This document shows positions 35,001 through 45,448 of a stretch of DNA of 64,000 nucleotides, one piece after another. Numbering within the stretch: position 1 is the stretch's first letter; every line of letters begins with the position of its first letter. The notes beneath the pieces are model-generated. The model was given only the letters and a program-made list of their open reading frames with translations. It searched no databases and was not told where the DNA came from. The DNA comes from Hesperophylax magnus (taxonomy: Eukaryota > Arthropoda > Insecta > Trichoptera > Limnephilidae): assembly GCA_026573805.1 (NCBI GenBank), contig JAIUSX010000018.1, positions 10,610,001 to 10,674,000 of the forward strand, given 5' to 3'. The translations under genes and the position numbers were made by a program.

Positions 35001-35215
35001 TTAGGACGGGTCGTTTCACAAAATTTGAACAATTCATCAAATTTCAAAGTTTATTTTCAAGTTCTGCGAAGGTTCTATTCATGTTCTATCATTTTTGGCC
35101 AGTTGCTTAAAAAAACTGAAATAATAACAGAACTTGGATAGAACCTTCACTGAACGTGAAAATCATCTTTGACATTTGATGACTTGTTAAAATTTTGTGA
35201 AACAACGCGTCCTAA
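35001..35215. mobile_element. MITE family A, intact copy with about 49-bp terminal inverted repeats
   Basis: The left end TTAGGACGGGTCGTTTCACA...TCATCAAATTTCAAAG is mirrored at the right end (35167-35215) with about five differences in 49 bp. The centre is also partly palindromic (AGGTTCTATTCATG against GGATAGAACCT). It has no coding capacity, so it would be mobilised by a transposase elsewhere. Relatives lie at 19739-19875 and 47855-48146. TTA/TAA at the tips may be part of the target site, but the duplication cannot be fixed. Confidence 0.85.
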
Positions 35216-38200
35216 ATCTATCAATATCACAAGATAATTTTTTTTAAAGTACACAAAACAATCGATTGGTGATATCTGGAGTAATAAAATTGGTGCAGTT
35301 ATTTAATTAATTATTGATAGCTTATTTCGCTGTTTTAATTAGGAGATATGAAAATGAAAAAGTCAAGACGCAATAGTTTTTTGTAAGGATTTCTGTAATG
35401 GTGTTGTAATTATTATATCCAAAAACACCATGCTGGAAGAGGATAATGTTTGAGAAATTTTAATTCTCCATTAAGTCGTGGTTTGGTTTTTAAAGAAACA
35501 GTTCATTAGGACTATTGTGTATGGTTGCATATTTGATCTTCGGCTGCCGATCGCTTCCACATTTCTCCATTGTACCATACAGCTTATCTAAGTGTAATAT
35601 CAGCAGCCGTCACTATAATGTAACGAATTCTGAACAACAGTAATTAAAGCTAAACAAACTATACACACATACACACAAAATATGGCCGCATTTTAATTAA
35701 TGTCATAATGTATTTAACAACCCATCGAAGTTATTTGTCAAAAACGTTCGGAAACGAAACGTAAATGATTTTTACGAATAACGTATTGAGCTCTCTAAGA
35801 TGATACTGTGTACAAAATAAAGCCTTTAAGGCGAAGCTTAATGCTAAATCACTATTTTGATTAATCTTTATAACGAATTGGTGTACATTATGAATACCGA
35901 AAAATATACTTAAGATAAATTGAAAAAAAATATATATATATGTCAATAAAAAATGTAAATGTAAACTACTATTTTTTAAATTTATTTTCAATAGAAATGT
36001 ATGAACGCGTAAAGGAAACTACTTTTAAAAAATACAGTATTATAGCTAAGATTTTCTGTGACAGTTTAACTTGATTAACTTTTTTGCTTTCTTATAAAAT
36101 TATTTACAAAATAAATAAAAACCAGTTTTGTGCTATAAATCGAACGTTTCTAGACTCCGTTTGTCAATCGATTTTAATGCCTATTACCTACAATATAAGG
36201 TATACCAAGAATATACAAATTTTTGGCTTGTAGCTCCTTCTTAATATACTAGTTACTAACTGGTTCGGCATGACTTTCCACAGTATTTTTTCTTATTGAA
36301 CCTGGCATCTTGTTTAATCATTTTTCAAATAGGATTTGTAAAGCTCGTTAGCTCATAATGGAAATGATATTCCTATCTAAAAATAGCTGCGTTAATCTAA
36401 AAAAATCGTACAGAAAAGCTCTGATAGTTTTATAACTCCAGAGCTCACCGTTTTTGAGAGTTTTTAGTAAGACATACACGGATATAGCAGATCATATGTT
36501 TCATAGGTAATATTATTTGATTAAGTAAATATAATTTAATTGCTTTGTTCATGACCATATACAAAATATTTGTGGTTGCCATAGACTCCCCGCTGCGCGG
36601 TTCATTGTACTTGTTCATTGTAAATCGTAATAATATCTCATTTTGAATTTGTTTTAAAATGTATGTATGCATTTACGATAATTACCGTCCAAATTAATAT
36701 ATCGTACTTAATTTGATGTGTACAGTACTCGGAGGCGTATAGTAAATACCAAATTATAATTTTAAGTGTCTCAGTTAACAGAGCATGTACTGTACAATAA
36801 TTGGTAAGAATACGGTATCAGTAAAATCGGGGAAATATTAATTCTATTTCCATTTCAAGCAATGGATCGATGCTTTGTCTCATTTCTTACGCAGGAATAG
36901 AAAGAGACACGCATGTTATCTGCCAGTGCATGACGTTATTTTGTATGAACTGTTAGTTTTTTATTGTTTTTTTTTTGCTTAAAATTAACTTGACCAGCGT
37001 GTACGTGACATTGTGTAAATAAATAAATGAATTAATTAATAAAATAATACATTTTTGTAGTTTCAGTCTATTTATTTTGTAATAATATTCAAGTTGTTTG
37101 ATATTAATTTGGAAAACTGACAAGACGTCATTGCGTAGATGAAAAATGCAATTTTTATTGAGACCGAAGATAAAAAGAACGTAGTAAAAATAAACAATTA
37201 AGCGGGAATTACTATTATCATAAAATAATGACGATAAAACGCTTTATGATATTGCTGAAGAAATATATAGACATTCCCAGACAAATGGCATTCTGACATT
37301 TCTATGAACCATTCTTTATATAAACGATCTGCATTATATAGCGCCATTTGGTGATTCAATGAAACTTCAATTAAATATCATCGATTCTTCTACGCCCTGA
37401 CGGATGTTTGATCAAAATTTGATGTAACGTTGAAACGGACCAATTCAACGGGGACTGTTCAAATTTCTAACCGACAAAATGGCGCCAAATTAAATGTGAT
37501 GAAAGATGAAAAACTCCTACCTTATTAATATATCAGCAAGATTGTCGATACAAACGTTTACACACACTCTGATTAAACATATGTTTAAAGAATAACGAAA
37601 AATATAGCTCCAGAACAAAAAAAAACAATTAATTTGATTATATAACATGCATAAATGGTTGATAATTTGTATCTAATTCTAACCCTTTTCACCTGATTTT
37701 CAAGTAAAATTAACTGGAATTATTGTTCCACCTTTTTGAGTTTAATAAGCGGCGGTTACAATATCTAAAAGAATCCATCAATAATGCCACAATAATTTGG
37801 GCTTTCAATTAATTTATAATATGCAATAAAACTATGTAAATTTGTTTATTTTTTAATCTTGAAGACACTTTGAAATCTGCATATTATTATTACAGGAGGT
37901 ATTACTTATTTGAATACAGTAAAAAATATATGAATATTTTAGCAATTACCCTGACAAAAGGCTTACACAACGGAATAGGTAAACATGTTAAAATTAATTT
38001 CATCCATATTGACAGATGGCGTTTGAGTGTCTGTAATCTTCGTTTTGTTTTCTCCAAAGAGTATGCTGGGAGCTGACATTTAATTGTCGCGGTGGAAGTC
38101 GATGGACCATCATGATTTGAATACAGTGGCTAAGACACCCACACCCTCTCTGGGAGATGTGACGCATCTGAGGTTGAACAATACCTTCATGTTATTATCT

Positions 38201-38394
38201 CAAGTAAAGAAAGAGTTTATTACAGAAACCGCTAACAAATAATTAAGTATTACTCTTGATGGCTCCGTTGTAAGATCTTCCCCTCTCTTATAAACGACGC
38301 ATATTGCAAAAGATAAGTTTCAACGGAGTTCTTAGCGGACGAACCGCGGTTGTCTATTGTTCTTGTTTGAGTATTAAGGTATTTTTGGCTATTT
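35216..38394. other. AT-rich intron, no recognised feature
   Basis: No coding or shared repeat was seen over about 3.2 kb, apart from short AT microsatellite at about 35930-35942. Small open frames lack domains. Confidence 0.45.
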
Positions 38395-38495
38395 TTTTAT
38401 GTGACACCTCACAAAAGTGCCCTCGTCTGTACAGTGTAAAGACAGGGGGACTATGTCGCCACCCGATTGGGCAGCGTTGGGAGGTGGGTAGGTAG
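38395..38495 (-). mobile_element. SINE 3'-end fragment
   Basis: Plus-strand words GTGACACCTCACAAAAGTGC, GGGGGACTATGTCGCCACCC and GATTGGGCAGCGTTGGGAGG correspond to the 3' part of the SINE read from the opposite strand (reference 15640-15725). Confidence 0.6.
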
Positions 38496-39920
38496 GGCCT
38501 GTATTAAAGGATTATATGAAGAAGGAAAAACAGCTGAGCTTGATCTGTCCTGATTCCTGTTTCATCTCGAGAACAATTATCGGAACATCCTTGCAGCATT
38601 AAGTAAAGTGTGTTTATTAGTATAGTAATTTTTCCTTCAAGCTATAATTTTGTGTCTAAAAGTTTTACATATTTTTGGCAATTTAACTGTCCTCAACGCT
38701 AATAATCATTTTTGTGAGAACAGTATTTATAGGCGGAAGTACAATCAATACGTCAAAAGCTTAAAGTTTATCAGACAGATGTGTATTGAAAGAGATTGAC
38801 GAATCACATAAAGAAACACACAATGAAATTATTCGAATTTCATATATAGTGTGCGACAAATAAGTCCAAGCCTCTAAAAGAATTCAATAGGCCGCGTCAC
38901 CAGATCGTGACAAAGTATTTCAGTTTATCCGTTCAATAATAATATCATTAATTTGTCCCAAATGATTTTTAAATCTAATCACACGAGCTATAGATGACTG
39001 CTGTCACGATTTTCTAATGCTCCTCTCAATATTGTTAAAAAAACTTTGAAAAAAAAACCTTGAGTAATGATCTCGGAATCAATAAAAACAAACATCGTAC
39101 GAGCCAAGTTGTATTTTGATTCAAAAATAAATTTAAAAGGATTACTAACTTAGAACACTCGGAACTGATACATTAATAATTGCAAAGAATTATTTCGAAA
39201 TAATACAAAGGCGATTCTTTGACTAATCGGAGTGAATAAACAATGCGTTGTTAATTCTTTTTTGAGATTTTCACAAATGAATCTGTCATACCGTTTATTT
39301 TTACAAGTTGATGTTGCAAGCTCTACACACAAAGAACAAATTAGTTTGTGGGAATGGAGAAATATAATTTTAAACAATCACAGTAATAATAATTTAAAGA
39401 TTTATGTTAGCCTAACAATAAAATATTACATCCGCTGGAGGCAGGCGTTCTGATGATGCGATCTTGTAGATTTTGATTACACCGTGATCTGATTAACGTA
39501 AATAAATATTCTAATTATGCAAAAAGAAACAATAAAATGTTTATTAGTTAGTTAATACGTTTTTTCTAGCGGGAATTAGACAATTGACATGGCGGAAAAA
39601 AATATTTCAAAAATTCATAAGAAGAACAGCTTAAAAACAAATAGAGAAGCCATAACACCAAAACTGTAAACCTAACACACAACACAGTATTATACAGAAG
39701 AGTGATTTAAAGAATCTGCTACCATTTGAATCTAACGCACAAGAGTGATTTGAAGAACTTGTTACCATTTAAAGATATTTTTGCAAAATATGATATTTCT
39801 TCAACTTGGTAATGTTTGAGTTCAAAATAGTTTTTGACACACAAAGATAGAAATAAAAATACCAATTTTTAGTCAACCATTTATCAATGACATATTTTTC
39901 ATTTTGTGAAAATATTCAGT
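38496..39920. other. AT-rich intron with a short direct repeat
   Basis: AGAGTGATTTAAAGAATCTG-CTACCATTTGAATCTAACGC near 39699 recurs about 45 bp later as AGAGTGATTTGAAGAACTTG-TTACCATTTAAA, a two-copy tandem duplication. Nothing else was recognised. Confidence 0.5.
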
Positions 39921-40045
39921 TGGTCTGGAGCCGGTGAGACTATGGCATCTTCAATTGGGGTATGTTGTGAGGCTGAAGGTAGTGAGAAAGGGAAGGAGAT
40001 GGAGAAGTGTAGGGGAGGTAGCTATTCAGATCTGGTCTAATCGAA
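39920..40045 (-). mobile_element. SINE fragment
   Basis: Plus-strand phrases GGTCTGGAGCCGGTGAGACT, ATGTTGTGAGGCTGAAGGTA and GCTATTCAGATCTGGTCTAA match the reference copy in order (minus orientation). Head and tail are missing. Confidence 0.7.
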
Positions 40046-41490
40046 AGCCTCACCCCTCAACCGCAGAGGCCAATTCGATTCTAAAAACGAAACAATATTT
40101 GAAATGATGAGATGATAGAATTAATTAAGCATGTTTTTATTTGTAATTTAGTCAGTTAAAGGTTTCTGAATAGCAGACAAAGAAAACAATGACATTGGTC
40201 GTATGGGGTTTTAATCAACCTAAAATACGAGAGGAAGCTTTACCAACCTATGTCCAATGGCCTAAGACTAAGTAAGCCACTTTCCCAGTGACAGTTCGAG
40301 CGGCTTTTGATTAAGTAAAAACTTTCAAATTAGTCTTCGGAAGGGTGGCAAGGAAGGCTGTAGAAAATAGGGGTGAGGTGAGGAAGATTTTACCAAAGGT
40401 AGGGTTGTGATTTGTAAGCCTCCTTGCTAATAATCAAGACTGCCAATTATCGGGAGTTGTTAATTTGGGCTCAATGAAAGTTATTTTTGGCTGAAGTGGG
40501 GATTTTGTTCGTCATTTTAAATAGAACACGAAAATTTCAGTGATTTTTTTTTTGATGATTATTGGCATTTTTTATTTTTGTATTTAACAATTGTTATACA
40601 TGTAATACAGTGTTATAAAGGAAAACAAAAATAGCCTTTCCTAACCATAAAGAGCTATTGTGTTTATTGAGGGAATTCTAGCTCAATTATTAATTCTTGT
40701 AAATAAAAATAAAATATTGTAAATAAATACCAAACAATACACAAGAAAAAACACAAGATTTGCCAATAAAAGAAAAAATAGATTTAAAAAAAAATTACAC
40801 TATACATTATAGTAGGTTTGATAATTTTTCCAATTTAGCTAAAAATCATAAATATTTTAGATTAATTTTATTAATTAATTTCAATAATTGATTCCATGAA
40901 TTTATTTTATTAATAATTTTGTCAAATCATGAATTTTTTCGGCCTTTTATGAATTTTATAATAGTTTCCACAAAACAATAAAATAGTGTATTAATTTTCG
41001 TAATTTAAACTTATTTTTTTATTCGTTAAAATTTGGTAGGTTTTTTGAAAACTCATTTAAATCGTTATTATTTAGTTATAGAGGGCTTCTAAATGAGAGT
41101 GTATATTATACATTATCTACAGCCCTGATCGGAACGACAGGTGTAAGAAGGGTGAAGTGTGAAGCAGATGATATAATAATTAAGATATAGAGAGAGGTAC
41201 AAAGATGGAAGGGAAGGAGAGAATATTATATAAGAAGAGATGATTGAGAGTTTAATTAAGAAAGTGGATCGGAGATATAATGAAATGATTAATAGAAATT
41301 TTATAGAACGAATTTAAAATGAGAACATTAAAAAAATCATTTTATTAGATGTTAATTTGAATGCGAGCAAATTTAAATTCCGGAATCAGTGTTCCAAACT
41401 CAAACTCACTCGGCTGCATCCAGCTGGTAAAACACTTTGAAATTTTCTTATAGGGATGGAAGAAGGGCTGAATGGATATTTATCGCCATA
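40046..41490. other. Very AT-rich intron, no recognised feature
   Basis: Long A/T tracts between about 40530 and 41100. No coding or shared repeat was found. Confidence 0.45.
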
Positions 41491-41499
41491 TCGGTTTTT

Positions 41500-41690
41500 C
41501 AATATCGGTCGTGATTAGCGAAATGAGCGGTCGGGGGCTGTGACGTCACGGACCACTGCTCCCGAATGGAGAGCGGGCGAGGAGAAGGGAACGGGAAGGG
41601 GGAGGAAAGGGAAGGAGGAAAAAGCGATGCGGGAAAATATCTCTTTGACAGAGCGGTTGATCGTGAGGAAGGCACTCCCTGAGACTTGAG
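41500..41690. promoter_or_regulatory. GC-rich island with a CRE palindrome; candidate regulatory element
   Basis: A purine-rich, GC-rich block (GGGAACGGGAAGGGGGAGGA) with TGACGTCA at 41541-41548, the full CREB/ATF consensus. It contrasts sharply with the surrounding intron. The 68-codon minus-strand frame is a low-complexity Ser/Pro reading of the purine tract and not a likely protein. That it acts as an enhancer or promoter is only inferred. Confidence 0.35.
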
Positions 41691-41705
41691 ACTAGATGAA
41701 TTCAA

Positions 41706-43560
41706 AAACGGAATTTTAAAATTTCAAAAAGCGAAAAAAAATGCATTTCGACTGTTTTTGACTTTCTTTCCTGTTTCCAGCAAAAACGATTTTAAATCAT
41801 GTTCAGATCAAATTTTAAAAGTCAATTGAGGTGGTCTTTGCAAAGTGCTCTTAGAAAAGAGGTTTGTAGGTTTCTAAGCTATGAATTAAAGCATTTTCCT
41901 GTACTAAGTTCTGATACAACAAAATATGTTTTTAACACCATGAAGGCTTGATTGATGTAAAAGCTGTGGGGACAAAGATTTTGATCGATTTTTCTTGATT
42001 GCCCGCCATCTTTTCAGAATCATTAGCGAAACGAATGTCAAATGAGACATCTATTAATTAATGTTATAAGCTCGCGTGTGTGGGAGGGGGGGAAACCACC
42101 CCATGCGCCGCGCAACTACCCCGGTTCATTAAGCATCTTCAGAACGAGATTGAAAGGGTTGAACGAGGGGGTAAAAAGACAAGGGGTGCGTATTTTGAAT
42201 GTCACGAAGACTCATTTATGGCAGTCACTCGATTGCGAATCCACCTATTGATTTTTTAAATTAATAAAAAAAAAATATGCTTGACTCCAAAGGGTTAAAT
42301 TTACATATAAATATTTATATCACAAAAACAAAATCATCCGTACTTTCTTCTACAATCTTTCAATCGTAATTTTACCTAAAATACTTTAGTTCTAGATTAC
42401 ATTTATTTTAATGTCATAAAATTTTCTATTTTCATTTTTAGGTCACTTTTCGTCAAGTACACGAAAAAACACTAGCGGTCTAAATACCGTACTCTAATTT
42501 CGAAATATTATTTTTAATACGCTCTTACATTGTGACCAAAAGAGGAACTAAAGACCCAACAGTATTTTTATATCCATATTATCTACAGTAGAGACGCCCT
42601 TAACTTCACAGTTATTCGTGTCAACTTATATACATCTAACATCAATTAAGAATGGATTAAAAAAAAATTACCTGTAAAAATGCTTTTATTGCATGTTTAC
42701 GTAACACAATAATTAGATAAAAAAGCAAATTGAATTACAATTGTATTTGATCGCGTGGTTCCATTTCCTGTTTAATTTGTCTGGTGGCGTTGTATTACAT
42801 TTATTGTACTGTCGAAGCAGTCGCAATAACAGTAGATAGACTCCGATTTCGCCTTGCTGCATCGTCAGATCGAATAACAGACGCGGGGCATAGACAAAGG
42901 AGCAGATATATACAAATCTTCCATCCCACATTCTGCAGCGGAGAGACGTGCAAATGGAACAGTGTGATAATTCTGCTGGGCTGAGAGCGAAGGGAATTTT
43001 AAATTCTAAATTAAAATTTAAAATTTATTTTTCAACATGCAACACTTTTTATGCCCTGTACTGTATAAATTGTTCAAATGAAGAAGTAACAATGTGGCTT
43101 GCTACAGTATTTATATTGAATAATTGAGGAACTACCATTTTTATGGAGTTTTTTCGTTTAATTGCCAACCGGTTTCATCAGAACTCTTATTTTTTCAGAA
43201 CTAATAATGTTACGAAAACTATGTATAAAATGGTTTTATCTAAGATAATGACTAGATCTGAACTGTCAGGCTTATAAAATCTTAGTTTTAGATGCCTTCT
43301 TAAGAGTATGAATTCAAAACCTTGGGTGTGATAAAGAAAATCATCCTTTAGTTTTAACGCAATATACATGGTGTTCAGAAACTCCTATTACAAGCGGGAA
43401 ACTGGTATAATTTACATCGTATTTAGAATCGAGTTAGAAATTCAAACTTCTTAGGTCAAATTTGAAAATAAATCTGTAACTAGGGGGTTAATATCAGTTG
43501 TTTAATGTCTTTTAATGCGCCGAAACATAGACCCGGTTCCAGAAGTTTTTTTTAACCCAT
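41706..43560. other. AT-rich intron with one GC-rich patch
   Basis: The patch at 42070-42200 (GGGAGGGGGGGAAACCACCC, CATGCGCCGCGCAAC) has no convincing coding frame. Near 43370 the phrase ATGGTGTTCAGAAACTCC resembles ends of dispersed elements seen in insects, but no partner was found in this window. Confidence 0.4.
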
Positions 43561-43575
43561 TAGTTCAAATCGAAT

Positions 43576-43612
43576 TGCTTTGAATTGAATTGAATTGAAT
43601 TGAATTGCTCGA
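43576..43612. repeat. (TTGAA)n microsatellite
   Basis: About six copies of TTGAA/GAATT in a row. It is short and uninterrupted. Confidence 0.85.
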
Positions 43613-43715
43613 AAAGTAAGGTTTTTTGGGTTTTTTATGTGAAATAGATTCACAAGTTATAGATAAATTAGAACAGTAGGTAAACATTATTTATTTGACA
43701 TTCTTTAAATAGTCA

Positions 43716-44006
43716 ATTCATAGCTTTCAAATATGTTAAGACTTTTTAGATTTTGAATCTTCACAGTAAAATCATAGATTACTGTGAAGATTTAAAGCTA
43801 TGAATTTCAAAGTCTTAACATATTTGAAATTCATAGCTTTCAAATATGTTAAGACTTTTTAGATTTTGAATCTTCACAGTAAATCATAGATTACTGTGAA
43901 GATTTAAAGCTATGAATTTCAAAGTCTTAACATATTTGAAATTCATAGCTTTCAAATATGTTAAGACTTTTTAGATTTTGAATCTTCACAGTACGATCAT
44001 AGATTA
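43716..44006. repeat. Tandem array of a 112-bp palindromic unit, about 2.6 copies
   Basis: Units start at 43716, 43829 and 43941 with ATTCATAGCTTTCAAATATG. Within each unit the left half (TTTCAAATATGTTAAGACTT..., AATCTTCACAGTA) is answered by its reverse complement (TACTGTGAAGATT, ...AAGTCTTAACATATTTGAAA) around the centre AAATCATAGAT. Copies are almost identical, with one single-base length change. The array can form nested hairpins or cruciforms. Confidence 0.92.
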
Positions 44007-44534
44007 ACATTTAACGTTCTACACCAAAAACATAGATTAAATAAAACATTTCGCTTTCCAAGTTGAACATCCCTTCTTCGGGACAATAAATACAATATAT
44101 ACCTTAGTATGTGTGCGAGCACCCGCCACATACTTACAGACGCGTCCGCATTACTCGAAAACGTTTGATCGGATTAAAACTAAAGCTTTAATTGTTTAAG
44201 TGAATTAAAAGTCCTTAAGCCCGATACAGACGGTACGGAGTGCCGCAGACACCTAGCCGAAAGGGACGAGCTTTCGGTAGGCGATTATGCTAATACTTCG
44301 CCGACAATGCACGTCTTAAAAAAGATAATACAGTACAAAATGGCTATTGAAAGTTTTTGAAAAAAAGCACGAGAAAATAAAAAAAAAGTGTTACGAAGAT
44401 GGTAGACTCAGTTTTGCCTTGGTGAGAGACGGCCATTCCGAATCATAATGTTGATCGAGCAGTCCAACGTGTCTGGTTCCTAGGCTTCACGGGTTATTCG
44501 TAATCTAATTACAAAATTATTGACTAGCCGGGTA
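44007..44534. other. Intron block with moderate GC, no recognised gene
   Basis: GC is raised at about 44115-44160 and 44220-44310. No frame or domain was found. Part of 44410-44500 vaguely recalls a tRNA-like sequence but lacks a proper B box. Confidence 0.35.
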
Positions 44535-44615
44535 ATTCCTAACCTTCATCTTCCTAAATCTGAATAATGAGATGCCATAGTCCCACTGGCCCTAATCAGT
44601 TGGGACTGGCAATGC
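44535..44615 (+). mobile_element. SINE 3'-end fragment
   Basis: Plus-strand phrases AACCTTCATCTTCCTAAATC, GAGATGCCATAGTCCCACTG and CAGTTGGGACTGG match the family's 3' body in sense orientation. It abuts the left edge of the LINE tail at 44640. Confidence 0.6.
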
Positions 44616-44698
44616 GAAATGTACATTTACCTGTACATTATTGTATGTATTTATTTATCGTTTCTTTACATTGTATCTTTTTTTTTAAGTTAGAATTT

Positions 44699-44733
44699 TT
44701 AACCTCACTAGGACAAGCCTGTGTTGAGGTTAA
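44699..44733 (-). ncRNA. Conserved 3'UTR hairpin of the LINE, second copy
   Basis: On the minus strand TTAACCTCA pairs perfectly with TGAGGTTAA (9 bp) around ACACAGGCTTGTCCTAG. Compared with 7291-7322 the stem bases differ (AACCTCA/TGAGGTT against TGCCTCA/TGAGGCA) but still pair, while ACAGG and CCTAG in the loop are shared. This is compensatory change. Confidence 0.7.
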
Positions 44734-44934
44734 TAATTTTACAAAATAATAAAAAAAAATAGCACAAAGATTATATATTAAGATAAAAATATTGTTACAT
44801 TGACGTTTCTACGAATTGGATAACTACATGGTACCTATCAGCCTATTCATTACAGTATAATGTTGTAAACATCTAGGGTGACCACCATATACATTGATAT
44901 TTAATTGCAAGAAAAATGTAACAAACTATTATTT

Positions 44935-45366
44935 TTAAAAACAGAGAAGAAAGAAAGAGGGAAAAAAATAATTTACATTATAAAAAGAAAAGGATGAAAA
45001 AATAAACGTATTCAAAATATTATGCCACAATTTAAAAGGACAACGATGAAAGAATATGTTGGAAATCCTCGGATGGCAGAAATAATTAAACATTTTTTTT
45101 AATGTACACAAGGAATTTGACGATTTAATGTGATCTGGAAGGCTATTAAATAGAAGTGGAGCCTGGTACAAATAATGTCTTTGCCCAAATGAGGATTTAG
45201 GGTGAATTGCCATAAAGTTCAGACCAGAGCCAATTCTTGTAGTACGAATTTGTTGCGTTCTTTTCGGAGAACTAATATTGTTAAAAAATCTGCATAGCGT
45301 TTGTGTGATAAATTGTTGTTTTAAATTCATGATATTACATTCCTTATTAAGTTACTGTGTAGAATA
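44935..45366 (-). pseudogene. Non-LTR retrotransposon RT, C-terminal fragment
   Basis: The minus-strand frame runs from about 45366 (LNKECNIMNLKQQ) to the stop at 44935. It contains QQIRTTRIGSG, SFGQRHYLYQAPLLFNSLPD and HIKSSNSLCTLKKMFNYF. The motif FGQR-x3-Y-x-A-x3-FN-x-LP-x-x-IK is shared with 6428-7033. Only the post-RT C-terminus is present, with no catalytic box. A stop lies just upstream of LNKEC. The ATG at 45330 is internal. It is a dead copy. Confidence 0.8.
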
Positions 45367-45370
45367 TGTA

Positions 45371-45448
45371 AATTTTTTCTTGTACATAACTTTGAGAATC
45401 AGTTTTTTTGTATATTTCTCTTGATACTAAATAAAAAAAAAAAAAAAA
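45371..45448 (+). mobile_element. Short sense 3' end with AATAAA and poly-A
   Basis: The plus strand reads TTCTCTTGATACTAAATAAA followed by about 16 A (45433-45448). It resembles the end of the LINE at 7500-7548 (TTTTTTGATGAAATAAATAA and A-run). Together with the inverted piece on its left it would complete one insertion. Confidence 0.5.

Larger units (their letters stand above)
44640..45370 (-). mobile_element. LINE tail in minus orientation (inverted segment)
   Basis: On the minus strand this contains the RT C-terminal remnant (45366 to 44935), a 3'UTR, the conserved hairpin (44733-44699) and AATAAATA near 44650. The 3'UTR hairpin loop matches that of the element at 6428-7548, so both belong to related lineages. 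The 5' side stops abruptly at about 45370, and a plus-strand poly-A signal and A-run follow within 80 bp (45429-45448), a layout expected of a twin-primed, 5'-inverted insertion. Confidence 0.75.

Noticed and set aside
39347..39354. Su(H)-type site TGTGGGAA, tempting because Notch signalling controls cut in flies
   Set aside because: A single 8-mer is expected by chance in 64 kb. No cluster or partner motif was seen.
44935..45330. 131-codon minus-strand frame as a host gene
   Set aside because: Its motifs are those of a LINE reverse transcriptase tail, and a 3'UTR hairpin shared with another LINE copy follows.
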